A stretch of 64,000 nucleotides of DNA, taken from Hallella seregens ATCC 51272. GTDB lineage: Bacteria; Bacteroidota; Bacteroidia; Bacteroidales; Bacteroidaceae. The first letter of the stretch is position 1. Each line of letters starts with the position of its first letter. Under the pieces are notes generated by a model. The model was not told the DNA's origin. It saw nothing but the letters and a program-made list of their open reading frames with translations, and ran no database searches. The position numbers were made by a program, and so were the translations under genes. The stretch is from assembly GCF_000518545.1 (NCBI RefSeq), contig NZ_JADU01000020.1, positions 1 through 64,000 of the forward strand, in the 5' to 3' direction. Below are positions 9,258 through 18,908 of this stretch, in pieces.

Positions 9258-9411
9258 GCGTTAAACGCGGTGCGAACACGGCGCAAACGTAGCGCGAAAA
9301 CGGCGTGATCGCATCGCGAAAACAGTGCAAACGGCTGGCGATTGCGGCGTGATTGCACTGCGGCAGCGGCACGTTTGTATGGCGGCAACGGCTTTTCGGC
9401 ACTGCGGCGCG
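9258..9411. repeat. 22-base-period array (copy B) upstream of HU
   Basis: Seven consecutive 22-base units begin at 9258, 9280, 9302, 9324, 9346, 9368 and 9390, each of two 11-base halves. On this strand the halves read like NGCGNRAANNC, the reverse complement of the copy A consensus. A hairpin is possible: CAGTGCAA (9323-9330) with TTGCACTG (9353-9360). The periodicity runs almost to the HU promoter. Confidence 0.8.
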
Positions 9412-9433
9412 GCGGTTTTCGGATAAAAAGCAG

Positions 9434-9441
9434 TATCTTTG
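9434..9441 (+). promoter_or_regulatory. -7 element of the HU gene
   Basis: TATCTTTG fits TAnnTTTG, 31 bases before the HU ATG. The -33 position would fall at the edge of the 22-base array, where only TTTTC is found. Confidence 0.55.
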
Positions 9442-9472
9442 CAGACAGATACAAACCAAAAAACAAAAGACA

Positions 9473-9757
9473 ATGAACAGAACCCAATTGATTGATGCCG
9501 TGGCGGAGCGGGCCGAACTCTCGAAGAGCCATGCCGCCAAGTACGTGAATGCCATCCTCGGCGTGATGGCCGACAACCTGTGTGAGGGCGACCACGAGAT
9601 TGCCATCCCCGACTTCGGCCGCTTCAGCGTGAAGCATGTGGCCGAGCGGCAGGGCGTGAATCCGGCCACGGGCGAGAAGATAACTATTGAGGCCCGCGAC
9701 AAGGTGGTGTTCAAAGCCTCCGACAATCTCAGCATCTTCTCGCGCAAGCACGTGTAA
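9473..9757 (+). CDS. HU-family DNA-binding protein
   Basis: A 94-residue nucleoid protein that binds and bends DNA as a dimer. The HU/IHF fold is visible: the helical N-terminus MNRTQLIDAVAERAELSKSH, then the beta arm region IAIPDFGRFSVKHVAERQGVNPATGEKITI with the conserved GxFxV-like, R-x-G and NP-x-TGE segments, then KVVFKASDNLSIF. It is clearly the single-domain type, not the longer Bacteroidetes HU-like type. I chose the ATG at 9473 because it follows the promoter and gives the family N-terminus. It is convergent with rpiB. Confidence 0.93.
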   Translation: MNRTQLIDAVAERAELSKSHAAKYVNAILGVMADNLCEGDHEIAIPDFGRFSVKHVAERQGVNPATGEKITIEARDKVVFKASDNLSIFSRKHV

Positions 9758-9790
9758 CCGGCGAGGCTCTGACGGCATAACAGACCCGGA

Positions 9791-9833
9791 AAAACGGCAG
9801 CCCCCATCCGCTTTTGGTGCGGATGGGGGCTGC
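9791..9833 (-). terminator. Intrinsic terminator of the arabinose/rpiB operon
   Basis: A perfect 15-bp stem (9797-9811 with 9819-9833, 7-base loop) is followed on the minus strand by CGTTTTT. It lies 20 bases past the rpiB stop and ends the long operon. It could also work weakly for HU from the other side, but no T-run follows on the plus strand. Confidence 0.85.
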
Positions 9834-9852
9834 TGGTGTGTGGACGGCGGGG

Positions 9853-10290
9853 TCAGACCGGCATCTTGTCTATGCGTCGCTGATGGCGCCCGCCCTCGAA
9901 ATCGGTGTTCAGAAACTCGTCCATGATGCGGCGTGCCATGGCCTCGTCGATGAAGCGGCCCGGCATGACGAGGACGTTGGCATCGTTGTGCTGGCGGATG
10001 AGGTGGGCGATTTCCGGCATCCAACTCAGGCCGGCACGAATGCCCTGGTGCTTGTTGAGCGTCATGCTGATGCCCTCGCCCGAGCCGCAGATGGCGATGC
10101 CCGGATAGACTTCGCCCTGCTCGATGCCGCGGGCCAGGGCGTGTCCGTAGTCGGAATAGTCGCAGCTCTCTTCCGAGTAGGTGCCATAGTCCTTGTAGGC
10201 GAGGCCCTTCTCGTCGAGATACTGCTTGACAAACTGTTTCAAGGCGTAGCCCGCATGGTCGCTGGCCAAGCCTATGGTCTTGATGTCCAT
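9853..10290 (-). CDS. rpiB: Ribose-5-phosphate isomerase B
   Basis: Interconverts ribose 5-phosphate and ribulose 5-phosphate in the cytosol. It has 145 residues, normal for RpiB. Diagnostic motifs are IGLASDHAGYALK at 6-18 (catalytic Asp and His), DYSDYGHALA and the active-site loop IAICGSGEGISMTLNK with the catalytic Cys, then IRAGLSW. The C-terminal end, RHQRRIDKM, fits the family. It is the last gene of the arabinose block and is followed by a strong terminator. With transketolase just upstream it feeds pentose phosphates made from arabinose into the non-oxidative pentose phosphate pathway. A 120-base gap of simple repeats separates it from tkt, so a second promoter is possible. Confidence 0.95.
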   Translation of the reverse strand: MDIKTIGLASDHAGYALKQFVKQYLDEKGLAYKDYGTYSEESCDYSDYGHALARGIEQGEVYPGIAICGSGEGISMTLNKHQGIRAGLSWMPEIAHLIRQHNDANVLVMPGRFIDEAMARRIMDEFLNTDFEGGRHQRRIDKMPV

Positions 10291-10309
10291 GAGCTGATTT
10301 GCAAGGTTT

Positions 10310-10342
10310 GGAGTTAAGGAGTTAGGTAGTTAAGGAGTTAAG
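10310..10342. repeat. GGAGTTAAG simple repeat between tkt and rpiB
   Basis: Imperfect tandem copies of GGAGTTAA/GTAGTTAA are followed at about 10374-10400 by inverted-type copies (CTCCTTGG, CTCCTTAAC). The two halves could form a loose hairpin in the tkt-rpiB gap. Confidence 0.55.
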
Positions 10343-10410
10343 ACGTCACGCATCAAGACACGTTTGTCCTCACTCCTTGGCTTCTTGGCTCCTTAACGCC
10401 TTGGTTGCCT

Positions 10411-12432
10411 TTAGGCCAGGAACGCCTTGACCTGGTTGTAAACGTTCTCGCCGGTGTAGCCAAGTTTCTCGTCGAGCACCTTGTAGGGGGCCGAGAAGCC
10501 GAAGCTGGTCATGCCGAACACCTTGCTGTCGGGTCCTATGCCCACGAGTCCTTCGAGCGTAACGGGGAGCCCGGCCGTCATGCCGAACTTCTTGATGCCG
10601 AAAGGAAGCACGGCTTCCTGGTACTCGGCGCTCTGGTTGCGGAAGAGACCCTCGGAGGGAGCACTCACCACACGCACACGGATGCCGTCCTTACGCAGGG
10701 CCTCGGTGCCGGCCTCGAGGGTGGAAACCTCGGAGCCACTGGCCACAAGAATCACGTCGGGGTTCTCGTCGGAGCCGGCCACGACGTAGGCTCCCTTGGC
10801 AGCCAGCTCGTAGTCGGTGCCTGCGGGCAGCTTGGCAATGCCCTGGCGCGAGAGGATGAGAGCCGTGGGCGTGTCTACATTTTCCATGGCGAGCTTCCAG
10901 CAGACGGTAGTCTCGTCGGCGTCGGCCGGGCGGAACACGCGCACGCTGTCGCGTCCGGCATGGTTCTTCATCTTCTCCATGAGGCGAATCTGGGCTTCCT
11001 GCTCCACGGGCTCATGGGTGGGGCCGTCCTCGCCCACGCGGAAAGCGTCGTGGGTCCAGATGAATTTCACGGGCACTTGCATCAGTGCAGCCATGCGCAC
11101 GGCCGGCTTCATGTAGTCGGAGAACACGAAGAACGTGCCGCAGGCAGCGATGACACCGCCGTGGAGCATCATGCCGATGCACATGTCGGCCATGGTGAGC
11201 TCGCTCACTCCAGCCTGGAAGAAGGCTCCGCTGAAGTCGCCCCGCACGATGCTGGTGGTCTTCTTGAGGAAGCCGTCGGTCTTGTCGGAGTTGGAAAGGT
11301 CGGCCGATGCGCAGATCATATTGGGCACCTGCTCGGCAAGTGCGGTGAGGCAGGCTGCGCTGGCAGCGCGTGTGGCCGAACCCTCTTTCTGCTCCACCTT
11401 GCTCCAGTCTATCTTGGGCGCCTTGCCCGAGAACCACTCGTCCATGAGGGCTGCCTTGCCGGCATTGGCCTTGCGCCACTCGGCCTCTTCGGCCCGGCGG
11501 GCTGCCACGATGGCTTTCAGCTCTTCCTTGCGGGCGGCATAGACGGCTTTCACGTCGTCGAATACGACAAAGGGATGCTCCACGTCGCCGCCAAGATGCC
11601 TGATGGTGTTGGTATAGGCGTCGCCTCCGAGGGGTGCGCCGTGGGTCTTGATGCTGGCTTCGTAGCTGCTGCCGTCGGCCTTGAGGGCGCCCTTGCCCAT
11701 GATGGTCTTGCCGATGATGAGTGTGGGGCGCTCCTGTTCCAGCAGGGCAGCGTCGAGGGCCTTGCGAATCTGGGCCACGTCGTTGCCGTTGATCTCCAGC
11801 ACATTCCAGCCCCAAGCCTCGTACTTGGCCTTGGTGTCCTCGGTCATTACCACCTTGGTCTCGGTGGAAAGCTGTATGTCGTTGGAGTCGTAGAACATGA
11901 TGAGGTTGTTCAGCCCAAGGTTGCCGGCAATGCGGCCTACGCCCTGTGAGATTTCCTCCTCCACGGCGCCGTCGCTGATATAGGCGTAAACCTTGTGCTG
12001 CATCATGGTGTGGCCGAGGCGCGCCTCCAGGAACTTCTCGGCTACGGCAGCACCTGCAGCCATGGCGTGTCCCTGTCCGAGCGGGCCCGACGAGTTCTCG
12101 ATGCCGCGTGCAACGTCGAGTTCAGGGTGGCCGGGTGTCACCGAACCCCACTGGCGGAACTGCTTGAGGTCGTCCATGGAGAAGAAGCCACGCAGGGCCA
12201 GGCCCGCGTAGAGCATGGGGCTCATGTGGCCGGGGTCGAGGAAGAAACGGTCGCGACCGGTCCATGTGGGGTCGTTGGGGTCGTAGATCAAGTACTCGGC
12301 GAAGAGCACATTGATGAAGTCGGCACCGCCCATGGCGCCGCCGGGATGTCCGGAATTGGCTTTCTCGACCATAGAAGCAGCCAGGATGCGGATGTTGTCG
12401 GCTGCGTGGTTCATTGCTTGAATGTCGTTCAT
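10411..12432 (-). CDS. tkt: Transketolase
   Basis: A thiamine-diphosphate enzyme moving two-carbon units between pentose and other sugar phosphates in the cytosol. At 673 residues it has normal full length. N-terminal features are EKANSGHPGGAMGGAD (the substrate-binding His), then GPLGQGHAMAAGAA, and the ThDP/metal motif beginning ISDGAVEEEISQG and ending NNLIMFYDSNDIQ. The pyrimidine domain has FFQAGVSELTMADMCIG with the conserved Glu and FFVFSDYMKPAVRM, then a C-terminal transketolase domain (VVSAPSEGLF). It lies 20 bases after the GH51 gene in the arabinose block, so it is expected to be induced with arabinose use and to process the xylulose 5-phosphate produced. Confidence 0.96.
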   Translation of the reverse strand: MNDIQAMNHAADNIRILAASMVEKANSGHPGGAMGGADFINVLFAEYLIYDPNDPTWTGRDRFFLDPGHMSPMLYAGLALRGFFSMDDLKQFRQWGSVTPGHPELDVARGIENSSGPLGQGHAMAAGAAVAEKFLEARLGHTMMQHKVYAYISDGAVEEEISQGVGRIAGNLGLNNLIMFYDSNDIQLSTETKVVMTEDTKAKYEAWGWNVLEINGNDVAQIRKALDAALLEQERPTLIIGKTIMGKGALKADGSSYEASIKTHGAPLGGDAYTNTIRHLGGDVEHPFVVFDDVKAVYAARKEELKAIVAARRAEEAEWRKANAGKAALMDEWFSGKAPKIDWSKVEQKEGSATRAASAACLTALAEQVPNMICASADLSNSDKTDGFLKKTTSIVRGDFSGAFFQAGVSELTMADMCIGMMLHGGVIAACGTFFVFSDYMKPAVRMAALMQVPVKFIWTHDAFRVGEDGPTHEPVEQEAQIRLMEKMKNHAGRDSVRVFRPADADETTVCWKLAMENVDTPTALILSRQGIAKLPAGTDYELAAKGAYVVAGSDENPDVILVASGSEVSTLEAGTEALRKDGIRVRVVSAPSEGLFRNQSAEYQEAVLPFGIKKFGMTAGLPVTLEGLVGIGPDSKVFGMTSFGFSAPYKVLDEKLGYTGENVYNQVKAFLA

Positions 12433-12452
12433 TGTTATGATATGATTAATGA

Positions 12453-14024
12453 TTATTTGAGGGTGACAACGATGATGGATTTGGCCGGAACGGTCAGCCG
12501 CACGTTGTTCTTCTTGATCTTGACGTCCTTGAAGAGGGTGGGGCGGATGCGTTCGGGGTTGTCGAAGTCGTTGTAATCGGTCATATTCTTGCCGGAGAGG
12601 ATGCTACCGCTTGCTGTTTTGGGCGAAGCACCCTCAAGCGTGAACTCCACCTGCTGGGCCTTGTCGAGGCTGGGGTTGACCAGTGAAACGACGATGGTGC
12701 CGTCGGTTTTCCGGGCGGCCGAGAGAGACACGGCGGGAATCTTGCCGGCTTTCATCTGGTACATGTGGCCGCCCTCCACGTCGATGGAGTCGGTCTTTAC
12801 GTCCATGGGCAGGTAGGTGGCCTCCTGAAAGTCCTTGTACATCTGGAACACGTGGTAAGTCGGGGTGAGCACCATGCGGCCCGTGCCCACGGTATCGGTG
12901 AGAATCATGCTCTGCAGCACGTTCACCACCTGGGCGATGTTGGCCATCTTGACGCGGTCGGTGTGACGCTGGAACACGTTGAGCGACAGGGCTGCAACCA
13001 TGGCATCGCGCATGGTGTTCTGCTGATAGAGGTGCCCGCGGATGGTGCCGGGTTCCTCGTCCCACCAGGTTCCCCACTCGTCGACGAGCAGTCCGATGCG
13101 CTTCTGCGGGTCTTTCTGGTCCATGATGTCGCTGTGACGTTTGATGACGTCCTCTATTTGCAGGCACTTGCCGATGGTCCAGTAGTACTCCTGGTTGCTG
13201 AATTTGGTGGCCGAGCCCTTGTGGTTACTCCAGTCCTTAACGGTGTAGTAGTGGAGTGAGAGGCCGTTCATGCGGTTGCCCACGTTGTCCATGAGCACCT
13301 TGGTCCAGTTGTAGTCGTAGTCGCTGGCCCCCGAGGCAATCTTGTAGAGCCGGTGGTCGTCGTAGTTGCGGCAATAGACCGAGTAGCGACGGTAGAGGTC
13401 GGCATAGTACTCCGGCCGCATGTTGCCGCCGCAGCCCCAGCTCTCGTTGCCCACGCCAAGGTATCTCACGTTCCATGATTTCTCACGGCCGTTCTTGCGG
13501 CGCAGCTTGGCCATCGGCGTGTCTCCGTCGCTGGTCATGTACTCCACCCACTTGGCCAGCTCCTCGACGGTGCCGCTGCCCACATTGCCACTGATGTAAG
13601 GCTCTGCGCCAATCAGCTCGCAAAGGTTCAGGAACTCGTGCGTGCCGAAAGAATTGTCCTCTATGGTCCCGCCCCAGTTGTTGTTCTGCATCTTGGGCCG
13701 CTGGTCGCGCGGGCCGATACCGTCCATCCAGTGATACTCGTCGGCAAAGCAGCCGCCGGGCCAGCGCAGCACAGGCACCTTGAGATCTTTCAGGGCCTGA
13801 AGCACGTCGTTGCGGTAGCCCTGCGTGTTGGGCACCCGGGAGTAGGGGCCCACCCACAGGCCGCCGTAGATGCAGGAACCAAGATGCTCGGCAAACTGCC
13901 CGTAGATTTCGCGGGGAATCTTGTGTACGCCCTGGGTGGCATGGATGGTGGCGGTGGCGTCCTGCCCCATGGAGGGCAGTGCGATGACTGCCGAGAGGCA
14001 GAGGGTTGTGATGGTTTTCTTCAT
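12453..14024 (-). CDS. Secreted alpha-L-arabinofuranosidase, GH51
   Basis: Releases terminal L-arabinofuranose from arabinan or arabinoxylan side chains. It has 523 residues. A signal peptide occupies residues 1-20 ([19 protein letters not shown]), so it acts in the periplasm or outside. GH51 landmarks are [36 protein letters not shown], the acid/base glutamate in [12 protein letters not shown], and the nucleophile in [13 protein letters not shown]. The C-terminal beta-sandwich is visible ([19 protein letters not shown]). It sits between the FGGY kinase gene (18-base gap) and tkt (20 bases), which ties it to arabinose uptake and catabolism. Confidence 0.95.
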   Translation of the reverse strand: MKKTITTLCLSAVIALPSMGQDATATIHATQGVHKIPREIYGQFAEHLGSCIYGGLWVGPYSRVPNTQGYRNDVLQALKDLKVPVLRWPGGCFADEYHWMDGIGPRDQRPKMQNNNWGGTIEDNSFGTHEFLNLCELIGAEPYISGNVGSGTVEELAKWVEYMTSDGDTPMAKLRRKNGREKSWNVRYLGVGNESWGCGGNMRPEYYADLYRRYSVYCRNYDDHRLYKIASGASDYDYNWTKVLMDNVGNRMNGLSLHYYTVKDWSNHKGSATKFSNQEYYWTIGKCLQIEDVIKRHSDIMDQKDPQKRIGLLVDEWGTWWDEEPGTIRGHLYQQNTMRDAMVAALSLNVFQRHTDRVKMANIAQVVNVLQSMILTDTVGTGRMVLTPTYHVFQMYKDFQEATYLPMDVKTDSIDVEGGHMYQMKAGKIPAVSLSAARKTDGTIVVSLVNPSLDKAQQVEFTLEGASPKTASGSILSGKNMTDYNDFDNPERIRPTLFKDVKIKKNNVRLTVPAKSIIVVTLK

Positions 14025-14042
14025 GTCTTGTTGCGGATATGA

Positions 14043-15641
14043 TTAGTGAGCGTCCTTGTAGGCCACAGCCGCCTGCTCGATGGCAAGGCCTTTTTTGTAG
14101 TTCTCAATATAGACGTCGAAGCCCGCCACGTCCTCGGGGGTGGGCTTTACCTCGGTGCCGGTGTTGCCGGCAAACACCTGCTGGTCGAGGAAGTCGGCCA
14201 GCGACTGTGCGCCTTTCTTGTTTACCAGATAGGAAGCCAGCAGGGCAATGCCCCAGGCGCCACCCTCGCCGGCAGTCTCCATCACCGAGATGGGAGAGTT
14301 GAGAGCGGCAGCGAGGAACCGCTGACCCACGCCGGGAGTCTTGAAGTAGCCGCCGTGGCCGGTGATGCGGTCTACGCCGACTTTCTCCTCCTTGAACAGC
14401 ACATCGTTGCCAATCTTCAGCACGCCGATGGCTGCATAGAGCTGGGTGCGCATGAAGTTGGCCAGCGAGAACTTGTCGTTGGCTGCACGTACAAAGAGAG
14501 GGCGGCCGTCTTCGAGCTCGGTAACAGGCTCGCCCGACACATAGTTGTAGGAGAGCAGACCGCCACAGTCGGCATCGCCGTCGAGCGAAGCCTGGAAGAG
14601 GCGGGTGTAGAGTTCGTTCATGTCGACCTTGATGCCCATGAGTTCCTCGAACTGGCGGAAAAGCCCCACCCAGTCGTTAATCTCCGAGGTGCAGTTGTTG
14701 CAGTGCACCATGGCGACGGGACTGCCGTCGGGGGTGGTTACAATGTCGATCATCTTATAGGGTTTGGAGAGGTTCTTCTCCAGCACAATCATGGAGAACG
14801 AGGAGGTGCCGGCCGAAACATTGCCCGTGCGCTGTTTCACGGCATTGGTGGCGGCCATGCCCGTTCCGGCGTCGCCCTCGGGCGGACAGAGTGGTGTGCC
14901 GGCCTGTAAATGGCCCGACACGTCAAGCCGACGTGCGCCCTCGGCTGTCAGTGTGCCGGCATTTTCGCCAGCCACAAGCACTTGGGGCAGGATGTCGAGG
15001 AGCTTCCAGCCGAAGCCCTTGGGAGCCACAAGGCGGTCGAATTTCTCGACCATCCCGGCATCGTAAGTCTTGGTTTCAGGGTCGATGGGAATCATGCCCG
15101 AGGCATCGCCGATGCCGAGCACTCGCCGGCCTGTGAGCTGCCAGTGGATGTATCCGGCCAAAGTGGTGAGGAAATGAATGTCCTTGACGTGCGGCTCCTC
15201 ATTGAGCACACACTGGTAGAGATGCGAAATGCTCCAACGCAGGGGCACGTTGAAGTTGAAAAGATCGGAGAGTTCGGCGGCCGCCTTGCCGGTATTGGTG
15301 TTGCGCCAAGTGCGGAACGGTACCAGAATTTGCTGTTGCTTGTCGAATGCCATGTACCCGTGCATCATGGCGCTGATGCCGATGGAGGCCAGCTGCTCCA
15401 GTTCAACGCCGTACTGGCTTTGGACGTCGGCACGCAGTTGCGCGTAGCAGTCCTGCAGTCCTGCCCAAATGTTGTCTATGCTGTAAGTCCACAAGCCGTC
15501 CACAAGCTGGTTTTCCCATGTGTGGCTGCCTTGGGCTATGGGTTTGTTTTCCTGGTCGATGAGCACGGCCTTGATACGGGTAGAGCCAAACTCTATGCCC
15601 AGCATTGCCTTGCCGGCCGCGATGGTTGATTTTGCATCCAT
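14043..15641 (-). CDS. FGGY-family kinase, probable ribulokinase
   Basis: Phosphorylates a ketopentose, here most likely L-ribulose to L-ribulose 5-phosphate. It has 532 residues. The N-terminal ATPase segment [17 protein letters not shown] is the FGGY/ASKHA phosphate loop. Other signs are [12 protein letters not shown], the region [35 protein letters not shown] (adenosine-binding Gly-Thr motif) and [25 protein letters not shown] near the C-terminus. It is closer to the xylulokinase-like kinases used by Bacteroides for arabinose than to E. coli AraB. Position between araA and the arabinofuranosidase gives the assignment. A hairpin with a T-run separates it from araA. Confidence 0.85.
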   Translation of the reverse strand: MDAKSTIAAGKAMLGIEFGSTRIKAVLIDQENKPIAQGSHTWENQLVDGLWTYSIDNIWAGLQDCYAQLRADVQSQYGVELEQLASIGISAMMHGYMAFDKQQQILVPFRTWRNTNTGKAAAELSDLFNFNVPLRWSISHLYQCVLNEEPHVKDIHFLTTLAGYIHWQLTGRRVLGIGDASGMIPIDPETKTYDAGMVEKFDRLVAPKGFGWKLLDILPQVLVAGENAGTLTAEGARRLDVSGHLQAGTPLCPPEGDAGTGMAATNAVKQRTGNVSAGTSSFSMIVLEKNLSKPYKMIDIVTTPDGSPVAMVHCNNCTSEINDWVGLFRQFEELMGIKVDMNELYTRLFQASLDGDADCGGLLSYNYVSGEPVTELEDGRPLFVRAANDKFSLANFMRTQLYAAIGVLKIGNDVLFKEEKVGVDRITGHGGYFKTPGVGQRFLAAALNSPISVMETAGEGGAWGIALLASYLVNKKGAQSLADFLDQQVFAGNTGTEVKPTPEDVAGFDVYIENYKKGLAIEQAAVAYKDAH

Positions 15642-15695
15642 GATGGTTCAGATAATGAATAAGAAGCGTTAGGGAGTTGGTAATGGAGAATGGAG

Positions 15696-15750
15696 AAAAA
15701 GACAGGCCGGAGAGGAAGCGCAGGATGTTCCTGTCCTGTCCTCCCCGGCC
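15696..15750 (-). terminator. Terminator-like hairpin between araA and the kinase
   Basis: On the minus strand GGCCGGGGAGGA pairs with TCCTCTCCGGCC (15739-15750 with 15705-15716; one G-U pair) and is followed by TGTCTTTTTC. It lies 10 bases past the araA stop and 55 bases before the kinase start. It could partly end transcription after araA or protect the upstream mRNA. Confidence 0.65.
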
Positions 15751-15759
15751 ACGAATGGA

Positions 15760-17304
15760 TTATCTCAACGACTTGTTGAGCATGTAGTAGATCTCGTTCC
15801 AGCGGAGCTCCTTGCGGAACTGCTGGTAGTCGGTGTCCTTGTTGATGATGCAGGCTTCGATGTCGGCAATCTCTGCAAAGTCGCGCCAATACTCGTCGGT
15901 CAGCGAGAAGCTGAAGCAGGAATGATGGGTGCCGCCAGCTTCCATCCAGCAGCCCACGCCAACCTCGAAGGTGGGCTCGGGAATCCAGAGGGCGGAGGCC
16001 ACGGGCAACTTGGGTAGGGGCTTCGACTTGATGAGGTTCACATCGTTGGCAATGAGACGGAAGCGGTTGCCCATGTCTACTATGGTTGCCGTGATGCCAT
16101 GGCCCTGCTTGGTGGTGAACACCAGACGGGCCGTCGGGGTCTTGCGCACGCCAATACCGAGGAAGTGCACTTCCAGGCGGGGCTTCTCCTCGGAGATGGC
16201 GGGACAAACCTCCAGCATGTGCGACTGCAAGATGGATGTGTTCTCGCCGTCGAAGTTGAGCGTATAGTCCTCCAGGAACGAGGTGCCACCAGGCAATCCT
16301 TGGCTCATGAACCATGTGGTGCGATAGAGAGCGGCATCCTTCCAGTCGCCCTCGGCGCCGAAGCCGTAGCCCTCACTCATCAGACGCTGTGAGGCAAGGC
16401 CCGGAATCTGGTCGAATCCGTGGCCGGTCTTCTCGACGTCAACGTCGCCGAGATCGTCGAAATTGGTGGTGAAACCCTTGGCGCCGAAAGCCTTGAGCAC
16501 GGCGCGGAGGGTGAGTTCAGCCTTGGCAGAGTTCCAAATCTTCTTGTATTCCACGGTGCTCTTGTCTTTCAGGGCATCGGCTACGACATACTCCTTGAAG
16601 TACACGTCGTGCACGAGGGCGTCAACTTCCTCGTCTTTCACCTTTTCGAAATACTCCAGCACGGTGGAGAACTGTACGTAGTCCACATGGTAACCCAGTA
16701 CTTGCTCGAAAGCAACCTTGTCGCCATCGGTCACGGCTACGTTGTTCATCTGATCGCCGAAACGGATGATGAGGCAGTCTTGAGCATCGGCCACGCCGGC
16801 GCAGACGCGCTCCCATACGGCAATATGCTTCAGGGTCTTTTCGTCTTTCCAGTAGCCGATGACGGTCTTGCGGGGCTTGCGCAGACGGGAGAGGATGTGG
16901 GCATACTCGCGATCACCATGGGCACTCTGGTTGAGGTTCATGAAATCCATGTCCATCGTGTCCCAGGGAATCTGCTGATTATACTGTGAATGGAGGTGGA
17001 GCAACGGCTTGCGCAGGATCTGCATGCCCTTGATCCACATCTTGGCAGGTGAGAAAGTGTGCATCCAGCAAATCACGCCCACGCACTTTTTGTCCACATT
17101 GGCGCGGCTCATTACGTCGGCCACCTCCTTGGAACTGTTGGCAGTGCCGGCATAAACCACCTTGATGGGCAGGAGGCCAGAGTTGTTGAGGCCCTCGACC
17201 ATCTCCTTGGAGTGGCCGTCTACCTGTACCACGGCATCGCCTCCATAGAGGAGCTGCGCGCCGGTTACAAACCAAACCTCAAAATCTTTAAATGCTTCAA
17301 TCAT
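15760..17304 (-). CDS. araA: L-arabinose isomerase
   Basis: Converts L-arabinose to L-ribulose in the cytosol, needing a divalent metal. It has 514 residues, near the usual 500. The metal-binding residues known in the family are in recognisable places: Glu in GFGAEGDWKDAAL, Glu in TSFLEDYTLNF, His in ILQSHMLEVCP, and His in GGTHHSCFSFSL. The N-terminal region (FEVWFVTGAQLLYGGDAV) is typical. It lies 80 bases after araD and is followed by the terminator-like hairpin. The start ATG at 17304 has an A/T-rich leader and no obvious Shine-Dalgarno, as is common in this phylum. Confidence 0.97.
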   Translation of the reverse strand: MIEAFKDFEVWFVTGAQLLYGGDAVVQVDGHSKEMVEGLNNSGLLPIKVVYAGTANSSKEVADVMSRANVDKKCVGVICWMHTFSPAKMWIKGMQILRKPLLHLHSQYNQQIPWDTMDMDFMNLNQSAHGDREYAHILSRLRKPRKTVIGYWKDEKTLKHIAVWERVCAGVADAQDCLIIRFGDQMNNVAVTDGDKVAFEQVLGYHVDYVQFSTVLEYFEKVKDEEVDALVHDVYFKEYVVADALKDKSTVEYKKIWNSAKAELTLRAVLKAFGAKGFTTNFDDLGDVDVEKTGHGFDQIPGLASQRLMSEGYGFGAEGDWKDAALYRTTWFMSQGLPGGTSFLEDYTLNFDGENTSILQSHMLEVCPAISEEKPRLEVHFLGIGVRKTPTARLVFTTKQGHGITATIVDMGNRFRLIANDVNLIKSKPLPKLPVASALWIPEPTFEVGVGCWMEAGGTHHSCFSFSLTDEYWRDFAEIADIEACIINKDTDYQQFRKELRWNEIYYMLNKSLR

Positions 17305-17384
17305 AGTTTTTTATGTTTTAAGTGAAAATTATATTTGCTGAAGTTAATATGTCAGGGATGAAAGCGTGGAAGAACGCACGGGCA

Positions 17385-18086
17385 TCAGCCTTTCTTCTTC
17401 TGCCCGTAGTAGGCGTTGGGACCGTGCTTGCGCGAGAAGTGCTTCTCCACAAGCAACGGGTTCATCGTGGTCTTGGGGTTTACAGAGAACGATATAAAGG
17501 CCATCTTGGCCACTTGCTCGGCCACCACGGCATGGTAAACGGCCTCGTCGGCATTCTTTCCCCAAGTGAAGGGGCCGTGGTTTTTCACCAGCACGCCCGG
17601 TGTGTGCACAGGGTTGATGCCGTCCTTGCGGAAGCGGTCAACGATGACCACGCCGGTGTTGTACTCGTATTCGGCCATCTGGTCTTCGGTCATGGCATCC
17701 GTGCAGGGGATGGAATCGTGGAAGTAGTCGGCGTGCGTGGTGCCGATGTTGGGGATGTCAAGTCCGGCCTGAGCCCAGGCGGTGGCATAGGTGGAGTGGG
17801 TATGCACCACGCCTCCGACCTCAGGGAAGTTGCGGTAGATGACGAGATGGGTGGGCGTGTCACTGGATGGGTTGAGGTCGCCTTCCACCACTTTGCCGGT
17901 CTGCAGGTCAACTACTACCATGTCGCTGGCCTTCATGGCATCATAGCTGACGCCCGACGGCTTGATGACAACAAGGCCTTTCTCCCGGTCTATGCCGGAG
18001 ACATTGCCCCAAGTGAAGAGCACGAGTCCATGTTTCACCAGGTCGAGGTTGGCACGGAATACTTTTTCTTTTAATTCTTCGAGCAT
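17385..18086 (-). CDS. araD: L-ribulose-5-phosphate 4-epimerase
   Basis: A zinc-dependent class II aldolase-fold enzyme turning L-ribulose 5-phosphate into D-xylulose 5-phosphate. It has 233 residues, full length. The zinc ligands are in [16 protein letters not shown] (two His) and further on in [16 protein letters not shown]. Other motifs are [25 protein letters not shown] and the active-site region [19 protein letters not shown]. It is downstream of araR and upstream of araA on the same strand, forming the isomerase-kinase-epimerase set needed for arabinose breakdown. Confidence 0.97.
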   Translation of the reverse strand: MLEELKEKVFRANLDLVKHGLVLFTWGNVSGIDREKGLVVIKPSGVSYDAMKASDMVVVDLQTGKVVEGDLNPSSDTPTHLVIYRNFPEVGGVVHTHSTYATAWAQAGLDIPNIGTTHADYFHDSIPCTDAMTEDQMAEYEYNTGVVIVDRFRKDGINPVHTPGVLVKNHGPFTWGKNADEAVYHAVVAEQVAKMAFISFSVNPKTTMNPLLVEKHFSRKHGPNAYYGQKKKG

Positions 18087-18154
18087 GAAATATAATATGG
18101 TATAAAGGGATAGTGTATTTGTTAAAGGTTCTCGATGAGAGTCAGCCGGGAGGG

Positions 18155-18832
18155 CTACAGCTTGAACGACGGGTCCTCGTCGTAGGCCCTGCGGTTGAAT
18201 CGGTAGAGGGCGGCACCGCGCTTGGAGGTCAGTTTGTCGATGAGCTCGGTCTTCTCGATGAAGTCAATCTGCTTGATTCGCTTGCGGAAGTTGCGCTTGT
18301 CAATCTCGTTTTCCAGCACGGCTTCGTAGACATGCTGCAGCTGGGTTAGCGTGAAGAGGTCGGGAAGCAGGTTGAAACTGATGGGCTCGGTGTTGATGCG
18401 GCGGCGCAGTTGGCCGATGGCATCGTTGACCATACGGTTGTGGTCGGAATAGAGTTGTGGGAGGTCTGGAAGCGAAACCCACTCCAAATTGTACTTCTCG
18501 CGCAGCTTGTCGTCGTAGTCTTTCACATTGATGAGCGCACAATAGGCCACCGAAATTACTCGTTCGCCCGGGTCACGGTCGATGGCGCCATAGGCACCCA
18601 CCTGCCGCAAGTAGAGCTTTTTGAGTCCGGTCAGTTGAAAGACCACACGGCTGGCAGCCTCGGACAGGCTCTCGTCGTTCCCGACGAAACCACCGTAGAG
18701 CGACCATTCGCCGCGTCCGGGGTCCATCTGGCGTCTGCCAATGAGCAGTTTGAGTTTGTCTGCCTCGAATCCAAAGATGATGCAGTCTACGGAGACCCAC
18801 ACCTTGGAATGCTCGCTGTAATAGTTTGTCAT
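18155..18832 (-). CDS. araR: Nudix-type arabinose regulator AraR
   Basis: A transcription factor of 225 residues with an N-terminal Nudix domain and a C-terminal winged-helix segment. The Nudix box region ([20 protein letters not shown]) keeps the first Gly, Glu and the Arg but lacks the metal-binding EExGU glutamates (VVFQL instead of E-x-x-E-E), so it should bind a sugar ligand without hydrolysing nucleotides. The C-terminal part ([38 protein letters not shown]) resembles the DNA-binding end of NrtR/AraR. Bacteroides is known to control arabinose genes with a regulator of this type. The start chosen is the ATG at 18830-18832; upstream in-frame codons are intergenic. It sits inside the operon it probably controls. 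Confidence 0.88.
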   Translation of the reverse strand: MTNYYSEHSKVWVSVDCIIFGFEADKLKLLIGRRQMDPGRGEWSLYGGFVGNDESLSEAASRVVFQLTGLKKLYLRQVGAYGAIDRDPGERVISVAYCALINVKDYDDKLREKYNLEWVSLPDLPQLYSDHNRMVNDAIGQLRRRINTEPISFNLLPDLFTLTQLQHVYEAVLENEIDKRNFRKRIKQIDFIEKTELIDKLTSKRGAALYRFNRRAYDEDPSFKL

Positions 18833-18908
18833 TGTGTTGATGTATTGTGGATTTGACTTGAAAGGAGTCCCGGCCGGCGTGTTGTGTTGCCGGCCCGAAC
18901 CGATGTGT

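Noticed and set aside
8769..9308. Three short plus-strand frames in the 198-base duplication
   Set aside because: They repeat one another because of the duplication, contain the 9-base repeats, and have no start signals or family likeness.
10405..11949. 514-codon open frame opposite transketolase
   Set aside because: Antisense shadow of tkt. No recognisable domain.
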